Below, piece by piece: positions 42,209 through 52,057 of a stretch of 64,000 nucleotides of DNA. Under the pieces are notes generated by a model. It saw nothing but the letters and a program-made list of their open reading frames with translations, did not search any database and had not been told where the DNA came from. Made by a program: the position numbers and the translations under genes. Where the stretch lies: the NCBI GenBank assembly GCA_963702055.1, contig OY969702.1:1240001-1304000 (forward strand). The letters are read 5' to 3'. The number at the start of each line of letters is the position of its first letter. The first letter of the stretch is position 1. The DNA comes from CAWINX01 sp963702055 (GTDB taxonomy: Bacteria > Actinomycetota > Thermoleophilia > Solirubrobacterales > 70-9).

Positions 42209-45200
42209 CTACCCCACCGCGCGGCGCTGGCGCAGGGCGTGGCGGCGATGGTGGCGCTTGTGATGCTTGCGGTGCTTCTTGCGCGGCTTCGGGCACTTGA
42301 CCGCGATGTTCGGGGTCGAGTCGGCGATCTTGTTGTTGTGGCCGTTGAGGAAGACCGCGGCGCGGTTGGGCTGCTTGCAGAGGTTGGTGTTGTTGACCAA
42401 CAGGCCCTTGTGACCACCGACGAGGCGGATGATCGCCTTGGAGAGCGGCGCGTCGGGGATGCCTTGGAAGGTGGTCCGCAGGCGGGCGTGGACCGTGTCG
42501 ATCTTGCCTACCTGGTCGATCTCGATCGGCTGGGATGCCGGGCCGTGCAGGGCCAAGACGACATCGGGGAGCGGGTTGTTGCCGGTGCGCAGGTAGACCG
42601 GGCCGGTGAGCTTGTAGTCGAGCAGTGGGCTGCTGGCGACTACCGAGCCGATCACCGAGGCGGCCGGGCACTGGCCGGCGGCGAACTGGGGCCGCGTGCA
42701 GGGCGCCTGGATGTGGGACTGGTCGAGCTGCATTGTCGGCGGCAGGATCACCGAGGCCTTGCCGATGTTGGCGTCCCCTGAGCGAGCGCTCAGCACCGAG
42801 GTGAAGGCCGGGTGGCCGTTTCGGAAGTGCCCGCCCCGCAGGCGCATGCCGAGGCGGGGCTTGAAGGGCAGGTTGGCGCACTCGGCGAGCTGGAAGGGCT
42901 TGGAGAGCTGCGCCGTGTTGCCCAGGGTGGAGAGCAGCGAGCCGGTGACCTGGCTCGGATCGCAGCTGGTGCCGTTGAGGGTGAAGCTCGGCTTGTCGAG
43001 GCGCACCTGCACCGAGCGCACGTCGAGCGGGATTCCCTGGAGGATGCTCGGGATCGGGTCGCTGGTCGCGGTGATCTGCGCGGTGGTCGGGTCGACGTGG
43101 AGGGCGACCCGGGTGACGACGGTGCCGAGGTCGAAGGGACCGGCGGTCGCCGGGGTGATGATCGCCAGGCTGAGGGGCTCGCCCTGGTAGGGGCCGGCCA
43201 TGTAGGCCTTGCCCTGGGTCCAGTAGGGAGAGGGGCCGGCGCCGGCGGCGACGTGCACCGTGCCCACCTGCGAGTCGCTCGGGCAGGAGGGGTCGGCCAG
43301 CTCGTCCTGCCCCGTCTTGGAGGCCGCCGAGCTGAGCGCGGCGTCCGAGCAGGCCGGGGTGCCGGCGAGCTTGGCGACCAGGCCCGGCGGCGGGCTGGTG
43401 ATCACCTTGGAGAACTGCTGGGAGCCGTCGGCGCGGTCGAGGTTGAGCACGAAGGGCGAGTACTCCCCGGCGAGCGGGCTGACCGTGCCGGCGTCGAAGG
43501 CAGGCGCGTTGGGCTGCTGGCCCGCGGAGGAGGGGCAGGCGCCGTTCGGGCCCTGGCTGATCGAGTAGTCGTCGTGGGGGGTGGCCGCCGCGTTGCCCGA
43601 CCACGGGGTCAGCTGCGAGGTGGTCGAGTAGTCGCCGCAGACCGAGGGGGTGCGGAGGGTGCCGCGGGCGCCGCCGAAGAAGCTCAGCTTGAAGTCGCTG
43701 AACGGCAGCTCGGGGTTGTCGTCGAAGGTGGTGACGAGCCGGCCGCTCCCCGGGTCGGGGACGACGTGGCCGGCGAGCTTGATCACGACGCCGGTCTGCG
43801 GGTCGGCGACGACGATGTAGATCGCGAGCAGCGAGTCGAAGGGGTTGTCGTAGGGCTTGGCGATGTAGACGGAGCCCTGTAGCGGCGCTTCGAGCAGCGG
43901 CGTGTCGACCTCGACGGTGCCGATCTTGGCGGCGTCGGGGCAGCTCGGGGGGTCGGCGGAGAAGTGGACCGGCGAGGAGCCGACCGGGGTGGTGAGGCCG
44001 ATCTGCGCCGCCGAGCAGGCGTCGAGGCCGTTGGCGCCGGAGGGGTTGACGACGAGGCCCTCGGGCAGGGTGACGACGGTCTTTTTGAGGTTGGAGGTGG
44101 CGAGCTGGTCGAGGCCGTCGGCCTGGGGGACGTGGAGGTCTACCGAGAGCCCGGTGGGCGAGTCGGCGACGTTGGTCGTCGGCCGCGCGGTCAGGGTCGG
44201 GTCGAAGGCGAGCTGGTCGCAGCCGGTGATCGGCTGCGGGTTGCCCTGATCGTCGACGACGGGGGCGCTGCCCGAGTAGGGGGCGGCGCTCTGCTCCCAG
44301 GGGACTACCGAGATCGCCGTCGCGAGCGAAGACGAGCAGGCGCTGGGCAGGGTGAGGAAGGGGACGGAGGCGGGGTCGACCGGGCAGGAGGTGGGGGCGC
44401 CGGTAACGCTCGTGTTGCAGGCTGTGCCGCGGGCGCGGTCGTGGGCGGGGTCGGAGGGGTCGCCCCAGAGCTCGGCGGCGGCGCCGGTGATGTTGCCGAA
44501 CTGGGGCACGTCGCGGACGTCGGCGCCGAGGGAGTAGTCGCCGGCGCTGTCGACGCGGCCGAGGAGGTGGACGTAGATGCCGAGCTTGCCGACGTTGACG
44601 GCCAGCTCGGCGGGGCTGCCGGGGGAGGGGACCATGTTGGAGATCGGGTCGTGGGTGGTCGCCTGCGCGTAGCCGAACTCGCCGAGGTAGGTGTGGAGGA
44701 GGCCGACCGCGGAGGAATCGGCACAGGACGAGCCCTGGAGCTCCAGCTCGGCGGCAGTGCAGCGGACCGGTGTCGCCTGCGGGTCGACGACGACGCCGCG
44801 GGGCAGGGTGACCGAGAGGTCGCGGGGGGTGGCTACCGGGGTGGCGACCTTGGTGTTCTCGGCCGGGTTGAAGATGGTGTTGAGCTCGAAGCGGACGCCG
44901 AGCGAGAGGGGGTGGGAGCCCGCCTGGGTGGCGGGATCGCCGGCGGCGTCGTAGAGCGAGGTGGCGGCCGCCTGGAAGCCGGCGCCGGCGGGGGTGGCGG
45001 AGAGCGGGGTGGTCTCGCTGGTCGAGGCCGGGGCGACGCCGCCGCCGCTGACCGTGGCCTGGTTGAGGGCGGGGTCGGGGGCGCCGGGGTCGACGATCAC
45101 CGGCAGGTTGATGGCGATCCGCCGGCCCGGCTCGAGGACCTGGTCGAAGACGCAGACGGCGGGCTGGCCGGGGTTGCATTTCAAGGTGGCGCCGCTGTTG

Positions 45201-45520
45201 TCGCTGAAGCCGCCGAAGACGTTGAGGATGCCGGTGACCGGGTTGACGGTGACGCCGTCGGGCAGGGTGTCGGCGATCGTCAGCGGGGTGCCGTCGGTGG
45301 AGGCGCCGCCGGTGTTGGTGACGGTGATCTCGTACCAGTTGGCGTTGTCGGTGTCGCCGGGGATGAAGTGGGTGGGCGAGGCGGTCGAGGTGATGGTCAG
45401 ATGAGGCTGCGGCGCGGCGGCGGCCGGCGCGGCGGCGAGGAGCAGCAGGGCGAGGGCGAGCGGCGCGGCGGATAGGGCGACTCGCTTGCGGAGGCGGTTG
45501 CGAAGGCCGGTCGACGACAT
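42209..45520 (-). CDS. Giant secreted DUF11-like protein with His/Arg tail (operon 3, gene 2)
   Basis: A 1103-aa exported protein from ATG 45520 (AAGGAGA about 9 nt upstream). It begins with a signal peptide (ALSAAPLALALLLLAAAPAA), then a DUF11-like sandwich (ITVTNTGGASTDGTPLTIAD). The same repeats as the 7049 gene follow (CPDAAKIGTVEVDTPLLEAP, CPSDSQVGTVHVAAG, CPAASVIGSVVASSPLLDYK), and the tail is RKKHRKHHKRHHRRHALR. A longer form from ATG 45580 would overlap the upstream stop in the ATGA manner seen in the other operons, so the true start is uncertain. Nearly full-length identity in layout with 7049..10330 marks an operon duplication. Confidence 0.85.
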   Translation of the reverse strand: MSSTGLRNRLRKRVALSAAPLALALLLLAAAPAAAAPQPHLTITSTASPTHFIPGDTDNANWYEITVTNTGGASTDGTPLTIADTLPDGVTVNPVTGILNVFGGFSDNSGATLKCNPGQPAVCVFDQVLEPGRRIAINLPVIVDPGAPDPALNQATVSGGGVAPASTSETTPLSATPAGAGFQAAATSLYDAAGDPATQAGSHPLSLGVRFELNTIFNPAENTKVATPVATPRDLSVTLPRGVVVDPQATPVRCTAAELELQGSSCADSSAVGLLHTYLGEFGYAQATTHDPISNMVPSPGSPAELAVNVGKLGIYVHLLGRVDSAGDYSLGADVRDVPQFGNITGAAAELWGDPSDPAHDRARGTACNTSVTGAPTSCPVDPASVPFLTLPSACSSSLATAISVVPWEQSAAPYSGSAPVVDDQGNPQPITGCDQLAFDPTLTARPTTNVADSPTGLSVDLHVPQADGLDQLATSNLKKTVVTLPEGLVVNPSGANGLDACSAAQIGLTTPVGSSPVHFSADPPSCPDAAKIGTVEVDTPLLEAPLQGSVYIAKPYDNPFDSLLAIYIVVADPQTGVVIKLAGHVVPDPGSGRLVTTFDDNPELPFSDFKLSFFGGARGTLRTPSVCGDYSTTSQLTPWSGNAAATPHDDYSISQGPNGACPSSAGQQPNAPAFDAGTVSPLAGEYSPFVLNLDRADGSQQFSKVITSPPPGLVAKLAGTPACSDAALSSAASKTGQDELADPSCPSDSQVGTVHVAAGAGPSPYWTQGKAYMAGPYQGEPLSLAIITPATAGPFDLGTVVTRVALHVDPTTAQITATSDPIPSILQGIPLDVRSVQVRLDKPSFTLNGTSCDPSQVTGSLLSTLGNTAQLSKPFQLAECANLPFKPRLGMRLRGGHFRNGHPAFTSVLSARSGDANIGKASVILPPTMQLDQSHIQAPCTRPQFAAGQCPAASVIGSVVASSPLLDYKLTGPVYLRTGNNPLPDVVLALHGPASQPIEIDQVGKIDTVHARLRTTFQGIPDAPLSKAIIRLVGGHKGLLVNNTNLCKQPNRAAVFLNGHNNKIADSTPNIAVKCPKPRKKHRKHHKRHHRRHALRQRRAVG

Positions 45521-45576
45521 CCTGGGGTTCTCCTTGGTCACGGTGGAAGCGCGGTCGTGGCTGTGGCGGCGGCGGG

Positions 45577-48500
45577 TCATCGGTGCGCCCTCCGGTTGTG
45601 CTTGGCGGTTCGCTTGTGGTGCTTGGCCTTGTGCTTGCGCTTGTGGTGGTGCTTCTTCTTGTGGTGCTTGCGCTTCTTGTGCGGCTTGCGCTTGATCGTC
45701 GGGTTGGCGGGGCCGGAGAAGGCGGCGGAGCCGGCGCCCTGGCGGTTGGGGGCGGAAGTGGGGGCGCCGTGGCAGGAGTCGGCGGCGGCGCAGGGCGGCG
45801 GCGGGGGCTGCTGCTGCTGGGAGGCGAGGCCGCCGTCGACGCGGGCGTCGTAGAGGTCGAGCAGCTGCTGGTCGGCGTCGGCGGGGACGAGGGAGTCGCG
45901 GGTGAGGATGAAGGCGTCGTCGCCGGAGGCGGAGGAGTCGGCGAGGTAGGAGGGCCGGTCGCCGCTGCCGGCGGAGAGCAGGTAGAGGCAGCCGCCGTCC
46001 TGGGCGGAGTAGGAGGAGCTCTGGGCGGTGCAGGAGCCGGCGCCGGGCGCCTCCCACTCGTAGACGTCCTGGCAGGTTTTGACGAGCCCCGCCGTGGTGA
46101 CCGGAGGGCAGCTGGCGTCGCCGTTGACGTCGGCGGGGACGAGCTTGTCCGGGGTCTCGAAGAAGGCGCGCTTGCCGTCGGCGGAGATGTTGCGGGGGGT
46201 GAAGACGGTGAACGGCCAGGCGACGAAGGTGGCCTCGCTTCCGGATCGCGACTGGAGGCTGGCGTCGCCGCTCGGAGCGGCGCCGGAGGGGTCGCAGGAG
46301 ACGCAGGAGAAGCCGGGGTCGCCGGGGGCGTAGCGGTAGAGCTCTCGGGCGCTGTGGTTGTCGTAGGCGGTGAGCTGATCTTTGGAGGCGATCAGTAGGG
46401 CGCCGGAAGCGGAGACGCGCCAGGTCTTAGTGTTGCCCGTATTCTCTGAGTAGATCGGGGTCGCACTGAAGTTGCCCTGGGCGACGAAGGTGAGCTGGCC
46501 GTTGTGGGAGAGGTAGAGGTTGGGGGAGAACTGGGAGCCGGGGGTGGCGCCGGGGGCGAGGACGCCGTTGGCGAGGAAGTAGACGTCGGAGCCGCTGTCG
46601 GAGGCGCCGAGCACGCCCCGGACGTCGGCGCCGAGCGGGTCGGCGTTGGAGTCGACGCTGAGGTCGGTGAGCCCCCCGGAGGAGGTGTCGTAGGAGTAGA
46701 GGTCCTGCCCCTGGCCCGCGCAGGTGGCGGGGGTGGGGGTGGAGACGGCGGTGGAGTCGTCGGTGAGCTGCTCGCAGCTCATGAAGAAGACCACCGAGCC
46801 GGAGGGGGTGGCGGCGAGCCAGGCGGCGGGCTTGGGGCCGTTGGGGTCGGGGGCGGGGTCGGGCTGGTTGTCGCCGCCGCAGGTCGGGTCGCCGGCGCAG
46901 TCGGTGCGCTGGGAGGCGTTGACCTGGACGGTGGTCTGGGCGAGGGGGTCGCGGAGGAAGAGGCGGCCGCTGCCGCGCTCGGTGAAGAAGGCCTTGGAGC
47001 CGTCGGCGGAGAAGACGTTGGGGGCGTAGAAGCTGTCGGCGTTGCTGTCGGCGGCTTGGCGCGTCACCCCGCCCCGGCTGAGGTCGTTCTCCATCCAGTC
47101 GTAGGGGCCGAAGAAGGAGCCGTTGGGGGCGGGCTGGCAGGCGGGTCCCGGCCCGCCCGGGGAGTCGTCGCAGGAGGTGGCGGAGCCCTGGGGGACGCGG
47201 CCGATCAGGCTGAGGGCCCCGTGGTCGAGGTCGTAGGCGTTAGGCTGGCCGGCGACGGCGCCGGGGGCGAGGGCGACCGTGGCTTCGAAGGCGAGGTGCT
47301 GGGGGTCGGAGGCGAAGCCGCCGAAGCCGATTGGGGGGTAGAGGTTGCCGCCGGGCAATTGACTGAGGTCGAAGGCGCTGGCCTGCTGGCGGGCGTCGGC
47401 GGCGGTGTCGCCGAGCCAGAGGCCGGCGCCGGAGCCGCTTTTGACGACGCTGGCGGAGTGGGAGAGGTCCTGGTTCCAGCCGATCAGGTTGGCGGTCGAG
47501 CCGGGGGCGGCGGCGGGGAGGAGGCCGACGCTGGACCAGCCGGAGGCGCCGCGGCCGGCGACGTAGATGGTCGGGTAGCTGGTGCCGCCGGAGGTGGGCA
47601 GGCCGGAGCGGTCGTTGTAGGTGACGCGGTCGCCGCTGACGGAGGCCTGGAACTCGTTGTAGTTTTGGACGAGGCTGGAGCCGTGCTTGTCGGCGGGGCT
47701 TACCTGCTCGTAGGCGCGGCAGTCGGGGAGAGCGACGCTGAAGCCGCTGCGCAGGTCGGCGTTGGGGCAGGAGTCGGCCGCGCCGGTGGTGAAGGTGGCG
47801 TCGGGGCCCGCGACGGTGGCGTCGCCGTTGGCGGCGACGGCGCGGAGGTGGTAGGTGGTGGCCGGCTGGAGGCCGGTGATCCGCTCGGAGACGGCGTGGT
47901 CGGTGGAGCTCTGGCCGATCGGGTCGGACTCGGGGGTGGAGGAGCCGTAGGAGGCGTCGGTGCCGTACTCGAAGTGGTAGGTGGTCGGCGAGCCCTGCGG
48001 GTTGATCTTGGCCTTGAGGGTGGCGTCGGCGGTGCCGACGCCGTCGGCGCGGGTGGCGGTGATCACCGGGCCGAGGGTGGCGAAGGTGGCGCCGGGGCTG
48101 GTGGCGGTGCCGTTGGGGTTGGAGTTGGAGGCGGAGACGCGGAAGTGGTAGACGGTGCCCGGGTGCAGGCCGGAGAGGCCGGCGGAGACCGAGACGTCGC
48201 CGGAGCCCGCGCCGGGGCCGGGGGAGCAGGAGGCGCTCTGGGCGGAGGTGAACTGGTCAATCTGGAACTGGGCGTCGTCGACGTAGTCGAAGTGGCAGTC
48301 GTTGACGGCGAAGGTGTTGGGGTCGACCTTGGCGTTGAGGGTGGCCGAAGCGGTGGTGAGGGCGCCGGCGTCGCCGAGGGTGACGGTGGGCGGGGGCAGG
48401 TGGACGACGCCGGGGCCGAAGACCGCGATCTGGGGGTAGCCACTGGATGCGTCGCGGTGGTGGTCGGCGTAGACGAGGTGGCTGGCGCCGTCGACGGCGA

Positions 48501-51381
48501 TGCTGACGACGTTCGAGGTTGTTGAGACAGTGCCGAGGACGGAGACGGGGACGCCGTCGCTGTCGTACTCGCGGACCTCGCTGCTAAAGCCCCCCGAGTG
48601 GGGCTGGACGCCGACGCCGACGTAGAGGTGGTGGGTGGTGGGGTCGATCGCGATGGCACTGGGGAACTCGGTGGCGTCGGCGGTGCCGAGCTGGACGATC
48701 TTGGTGGCGTCGGCGTAGTTGGAGGCGGCGGTGAACTTCCAGACGCTGCCGTTGTCGCCGCCGACCGTGGCGAAGAGGTCGCCGTTGGAGTCGAGCGCGC
48801 CGCACAAAGCGCTGACGGGGGAGGCGGAGAGGTCGAGTGAGGACTCGTAGACCCCTTGGGAGCTGTAGCGGAGGATCTGGTGGGTGGAGTTGTTGGCGTC
48901 CCAGAGGTTGCCGGAGGAGTCGACGCCGAGGGCGCAGGCGCCGGCGGGGGAGCCGCCCGGGTCGGCGGAGGGGTCGAGCGGGAAGGGGGCGCCGAGGGCG
49001 GCGCCGGCGGCGCCGTAGCCGTAGAGCTTGTTGTCGCCGCCGGCGAGGTAGACGTTGCCGGCCGAGGAGAGCGCGGTGCTGTCGACGGCGATCGCGGGGG
49101 AGCCGTTCCCGGAGGGGCCGGCGAGGGGATCGAAGCCGGCGAGGGGAGTGTAGGTGGGGGGATTGGAGGCGTCGAAGCCGTAGACCGAGGCGGAGCCGCC
49201 GCAGCCGGGGCTGTCGGAGGCGTAGAGGCGGTGGGTGGACTGGTCGATCGCGAGCTCGAGGAAGGTCTGGCTGCAATGGTTGATCGGGAAGATGGTGGCG
49301 GAGGTGCCGTCGGGGCCGATCGGGTCGAGGCCGGCGTGGGTGACCGGGAAGTAGGGGGTGGTGACCGTGCGGTCGGCGCCGAGCACCTCGGCGCCGGAGG
49401 CGATCGAGAGGTGGAGGCGGAAGTGGTAGATAGTGCCGGGGTCGAGGTTGTCGATCTGGGCGCTGACCGCGGCGGCGGAGCTGAAGGAGTTGCCCTGGTC
49501 GCAGGGGACGGCGTTGCCGTAGGAGGCGTCGGTGCCCCAGTCGAAGCGGCAGGCGGTGACGGCGAGGTCGGGGTTGCCCTGGGGGTCGAAGTGGCCGTTG
49601 AGGGTGGCGGCGGTGTAGTGGACGGGGCCGGCGGGGTCGGTGGAGAGGGGGAAGGTGGTGAAGGTGGTCTGCGCCGAGGTGCGGCTGCCGTTGACGCGGG
49701 CCTGGACGAGGCGGACGTGGTAGGTCTGGCCGGGGACGAGGCTGATCGCGTGGCGGGAGACGGCGATCGTGCCCGCGGCGGTGCCGGCGTCGGCGTCGAT
49801 GGAGGGCGTGGAGGTCCAGGTGGAGCCGTCGGTGGAGTACTCGAAGTGGTAGGTGACGTCGGCGCCGTTGGAGGCGACCTTGCCGGTGAAGGTGGCGGTG
49901 GTGGCGGTGTGGGCGAAGCCGGTGCCGGGGTCGATCGTGGGGACGTCGTCGTTGAGGACGAAGACGCTGTGGGTTGAGCTCTGCGAGGAGACGAGGATGG
50001 AGCCGCCGAGCGAGGCGGGGGCGACGGCGATGCTGTTGGCGCCTTTCGGGGTGAGGTCGAGGCCGTGGATGTCGACCAGGCCGCCGGCGGGGTCGAGCTC
50101 GGCGACGGAGATCTGTTTGGAGAAGGTCTGGTTCGAGCCGACGACGTAGACGTGGTCGGTGGCCTGGTCGACGGCGACCGAGTAGATCAGCGAGCCGGGC
50201 GAGCCGGTGCCGAAGGCGCCGGTGATCGCGCCGGCGGCGAAGGAGCCGGAGGCGATGGCCGGGTCGTTGGCGGTCGGGTCGGCGCTGAGGTCGAAGCTCT
50301 GGACGCGGTTGTTGAGGTAGTCGGCGGCGTAGAGGCGACCGCTCGAGTCGATCGCGAGGTCGGAGGGCGAGATCTGGCCGAACTGGCCGGGGTTGGTGCC
50401 GGCGGCGGCGGGGGCGTGGCAGCCGGCGGGGGTGTCGCAGACCTGGAAGGCGGCGGTGCCGTCGGTGACGCCCCAGCCGAAGGTGCGAAGCGGGGTGACG
50501 GCGGTGACCGCGCCGGCGGTGATCGTCGGGGTGAAGACGTCGATGCGGCGGGAGGCCTTGTTGGCGACGTAGAGGTTGCCGGCGGAGTCGAGGGTGAGGC
50601 CGCCGAGCGAGGTGCCGAACTGGCCGACGGGGACGGTGCCCGAGATGGGGGCGGAGGTGCCGGGGGCGTGGCAGGTGGAGGCGGTGGTGCAGAACTGGAA
50701 GGCGGCGGTGCCGTCGACGGCGCCCCAGCCGAAGCCGCCCTCGAAGTCGCCGGTGGCCGAGTAGGCGTCGATGCGGCGCTGGCCCTGATCGGATACGTAG
50801 ACGATGCCGGTGGACTGGTCGACGGCGATGCCCTGGGCGTTGCTGAGGCGGCCGGCGTCGTTGCCGGCCGTGGAGGCGAGGCAGTTGGGGGCGTCGGTGC
50901 AGACCTCGTACTGGGGGCCGCCGGTGGAGACGCCCCAGCCCCAGGCGGCGACGAAGGAGCCCGACGGGCTGAAGCGCTGGATGCGGCGGTTGTTGCCGTC
51001 GACGACGTAGAAGGTGCCGGCGGCGACGCCGCCGGCACCGGTCTTGTTGATCGCGACGCCGCGAGGCTGGTTGAAGAGGCCCCCGGTGGTGCCGCTGGTG
51101 GTGGTGCCGAGGGTCTGGACGGTGGTCTTGGCGGCGAAGGCGGCGGGGGCGAAGGCGAGCAGGGCGAGGGCGGCGATCGCGAGGGCGAGGGCGCTTACGC
51201 GAGTGCGCCCGCACGAGGGCGCACCACTCCCGTCGGCGTCACGGGAGGCGCCACGGGTGTCGAAGGCTCCACGGCCGAACAGGCCGAGGCTGCTGCCCCT
51301 GCCCGAAGTCGATCCCGCGGACGATGCCTTCGCGTGGCGTCTCACGTTGGTGGTGCCTTTCTGTCGGTGGTGGTGGGTCAT
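45577..51381 (-). CDS. Giant secreted NHL-repeat / fibronectin-like / PD40-like protein (operon 3, gene 1)
   Basis: A 1934-aa protein, paralogue of 10327..15180. It starts at ATG 51381 (GGAG 7 nt upstream) or GTG 51345, where homology begins. A basic leader of about 50 aa (HAKASSAGSTSGRGSSLGLF) precedes the hydrophobic segment ALALAIAALALLAFAPAAFA. NHL blades follow (GTFYVVDGNNRRIQRFSPSG, GIVYVSDQGQRRIDAYSATG, GNLYVANKASRRIDVF), then several fibronectin-like domains (TVYHFRVSASNSNPNG, TTYHLRAVAANGD) and PD40-like repeats (SADGSKAFFTERGSGRLFL). A 45-residue His/Lys-rich tail ends it. Probably a surface structural protein. Its end overlaps or abuts the DUF11-like gene. Confidence 0.85.
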   Translation of the reverse strand: MTHHHRQKGTTNVRRHAKASSAGSTSGRGSSLGLFGRGAFDTRGASRDADGSGAPSCGRTRVSALALAIAALALLAFAPAAFAAKTTVQTLGTTTSGTTGGLFNQPRGVAINKTGAGGVAAGTFYVVDGNNRRIQRFSPSGSFVAAWGWGVSTGGPQYEVCTDAPNCLASTAGNDAGRLSNAQGIAVDQSTGIVYVSDQGQRRIDAYSATGDFEGGFGWGAVDGTAAFQFCTTASTCHAPGTSAPISGTVPVGQFGTSLGGLTLDSAGNLYVANKASRRIDVFTPTITAGAVTAVTPLRTFGWGVTDGTAAFQVCDTPAGCHAPAAAGTNPGQFGQISPSDLAIDSSGRLYAADYLNNRVQSFDLSADPTANDPAIASGSFAAGAITGAFGTGSPGSLIYSVAVDQATDHVYVVGSNQTFSKQISVAELDPAGGLVDIHGLDLTPKGANSIAVAPASLGGSILVSSQSSTHSVFVLNDDVPTIDPGTGFAHTATTATFTGKVASNGADVTYHFEYSTDGSTWTSTPSIDADAGTAAGTIAVSRHAISLVPGQTYHVRLVQARVNGSRTSAQTTFTTFPLSTDPAGPVHYTAATLNGHFDPQGNPDLAVTACRFDWGTDASYGNAVPCDQGNSFSSAAAVSAQIDNLDPGTIYHFRLHLSIASGAEVLGADRTVTTPYFPVTHAGLDPIGPDGTSATIFPINHCSQTFLELAIDQSTHRLYASDSPGCGGSASVYGFDASNPPTYTPLAGFDPLAGPSGNGSPAIAVDSTALSSAGNVYLAGGDNKLYGYGAAGAALGAPFPLDPSADPGGSPAGACALGVDSSGNLWDANNSTHQILRYSSQGVYESSLDLSASPVSALCGALDSNGDLFATVGGDNGSVWKFTAASNYADATKIVQLGTADATEFPSAIAIDPTTHHLYVGVGVQPHSGGFSSEVREYDSDGVPVSVLGTVSTTSNVVSIAVDGASHLVYADHHRDASSGYPQIAVFGPGVVHLPPPTVTLGDAGALTTASATLNAKVDPNTFAVNDCHFDYVDDAQFQIDQFTSAQSASCSPGPGAGSGDVSVSAGLSGLHPGTVYHFRVSASNSNPNGTATSPGATFATLGPVITATRADGVGTADATLKAKINPQGSPTTYHFEYGTDASYGSSTPESDPIGQSSTDHAVSERITGLQPATTYHLRAVAANGDATVAGPDATFTTGAADSCPNADLRSGFSVALPDCRAYEQVSPADKHGSSLVQNYNEFQASVSGDRVTYNDRSGLPTSGGTSYPTIYVAGRGASGWSSVGLLPAAAPGSTANLIGWNQDLSHSASVVKSGSGAGLWLGDTAADARQQASAFDLSQLPGGNLYPPIGFGGFASDPQHLAFEATVALAPGAVAGQPNAYDLDHGALSLIGRVPQGSATSCDDSPGGPGPACQPAPNGSFFGPYDWMENDLSRGGVTRQAADSNADSFYAPNVFSADGSKAFFTERGSGRLFLRDPLAQTTVQVNASQRTDCAGDPTCGGDNQPDPAPDPNGPKPAAWLAATPSGSVVFFMSCEQLTDDSTAVSTPTPATCAGQGQDLYSYDTSSGGLTDLSVDSNADPLGADVRGVLGASDSGSDVYFLANGVLAPGATPGSQFSPNLYLSHNGQLTFVAQGNFSATPIYSENTGNTKTWRVSASGALLIASKDQLTAYDNHSARELYRYAPGDPGFSCVSCDPSGAAPSGDASLQSRSGSEATFVAWPFTVFTPRNISADGKRAFFETPDKLVPADVNGDASCPPVTTAGLVKTCQDVYEWEAPGAGSCTAQSSSYSAQDGGCLYLLSAGSGDRPSYLADSSASGDDAFILTRDSLVPADADQQLLDLYDARVDGGLASQQQQPPPPPCAAADSCHGAPTSAPNRQGAGSAAFSGPANPTIKRKPHKKRKHHKKKHHHKRKHKAKHHKRTAKHNRRAHR

Positions 51382-51973
51382 GCGAGCGCTCCGGTGTGAG
51401 CCGGGGCGGCCGGTGGAAGGTGGTCGGCGGTCCCCGCGGCGATGGCGAGGGACGGGGCCGTGGAAGAGGCGGGTGTGTCTGCAGGGCGGGCTGCGCCCGG
51501 CCCCGCAGACGAGAGGCGATTGTGCGCCGGGTCGGCCGTCAACCCGCGAGGGGTCTGCGAGCCCTCACCAATGCTTCGGCTTCGCTCGCGGCGCAGAGGA
51601 ATCAGATTTCGACTGCTTGCTCGCTCCGCCTCGCGGGGGCTCTTGCCGGCGCGACTCGTCGCGCCGGTGACTGCCGCCCGGCTATGGCGGGTGAGGACCG
51701 AGGGGAAACAGCGGCGAGCGGCCTGATGCCGGGGGTAGGGAACCGCCACGGCCTCGTGGGGCCGCTCGGTCCGCTGCTCCTTTGGCGCCGTCTGCCAGGG
51801 AGCGGAGACGACCGCCACTTTGGAAGTCGCGGAAGCAGCGGGATGAGCGCCCGGCGCGCGATGGCCGGTGCTGAGTTCCCTGGCAAACCCTTGCTGCATT
51901 CCTCTCTCTCCTTCTGCCGACCCTTGTCCTTTGTCCCGCTTTCCCGAGCGGGTCCCCTGGTTGGGGGTCGGCC
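51382..51973 (-). other. Long 5' untranslated region of surface operon 3
   Basis: About 590 bp with no convincing gene. The minus-strand frame 51378-52004 has a low-complexity composition and starts inside the leader hairpin. A degenerate hairpin at 51770-51806 (TCCGCTGCTCC ... GGGAGCGGA) loosely resembles the dispersed palindromic repeat. Confidence 0.45.
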
Positions 51974-52011
51974 TATGTCCCTGTGGTGTCCCTGCCCGTC
52001 CCAACGGGCGA
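51974..52011 (-). promoter_or_regulatory. Conserved 5'-leader element, copy 2
   Basis: On the minus strand it starts with the hairpin GCCCGTTGGGACGGGC, then AGGGACACCACAGGGACATA. It matches copy 1 (15262-15301) apart from one substitution and a 2-nt gap. It begins about 10 nt after the predicted transcription start. Confidence 0.65.
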
Positions 52012-52028
52012 CTTCAAAAGCTGGCGAA

Positions 52029-52057
52029 ACTGTAAACGGTCGCTTTCATGGAGTCAA
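52029..52057 (-). promoter_or_regulatory. Sigma-70-type promoter of surface operon 3
   Basis: TTGACT (plus 52052-52057), 17-nt spacer, TACAGT (52029-52034). It would start transcription near 52022, just before the conserved leader element. Confidence 0.6.

Noticed and set aside
46504..48525. Long plus-strand open frame (673 codons) opposite the giant NHL gene
   Set aside because: Gly/Val/Glu-only composition typical of the antisense of a high-GC gene; the minus strand has coherent NHL and fibronectin-like repeats.
48584..51214. Arg-rich minus-strand frame of 876 codons
   Set aside because: A shifted reading of the same gene (45577..51381). Low complexity, no domain.
51770..51806. Degenerate palindromic repeat in the operon 3 leader
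   Set aside because: A hairpin exists and the left arm matches 14 of 17, but the loop is unrelated. Could be coincidence in high-GC DNA.
51378..52004. 208-codon minus-strand frame in the operon 3 leader
   Set aside because: Starts inside the leader hairpin, has low-complexity Ala/Arg/Pro composition, and no counterpart before operon 1.
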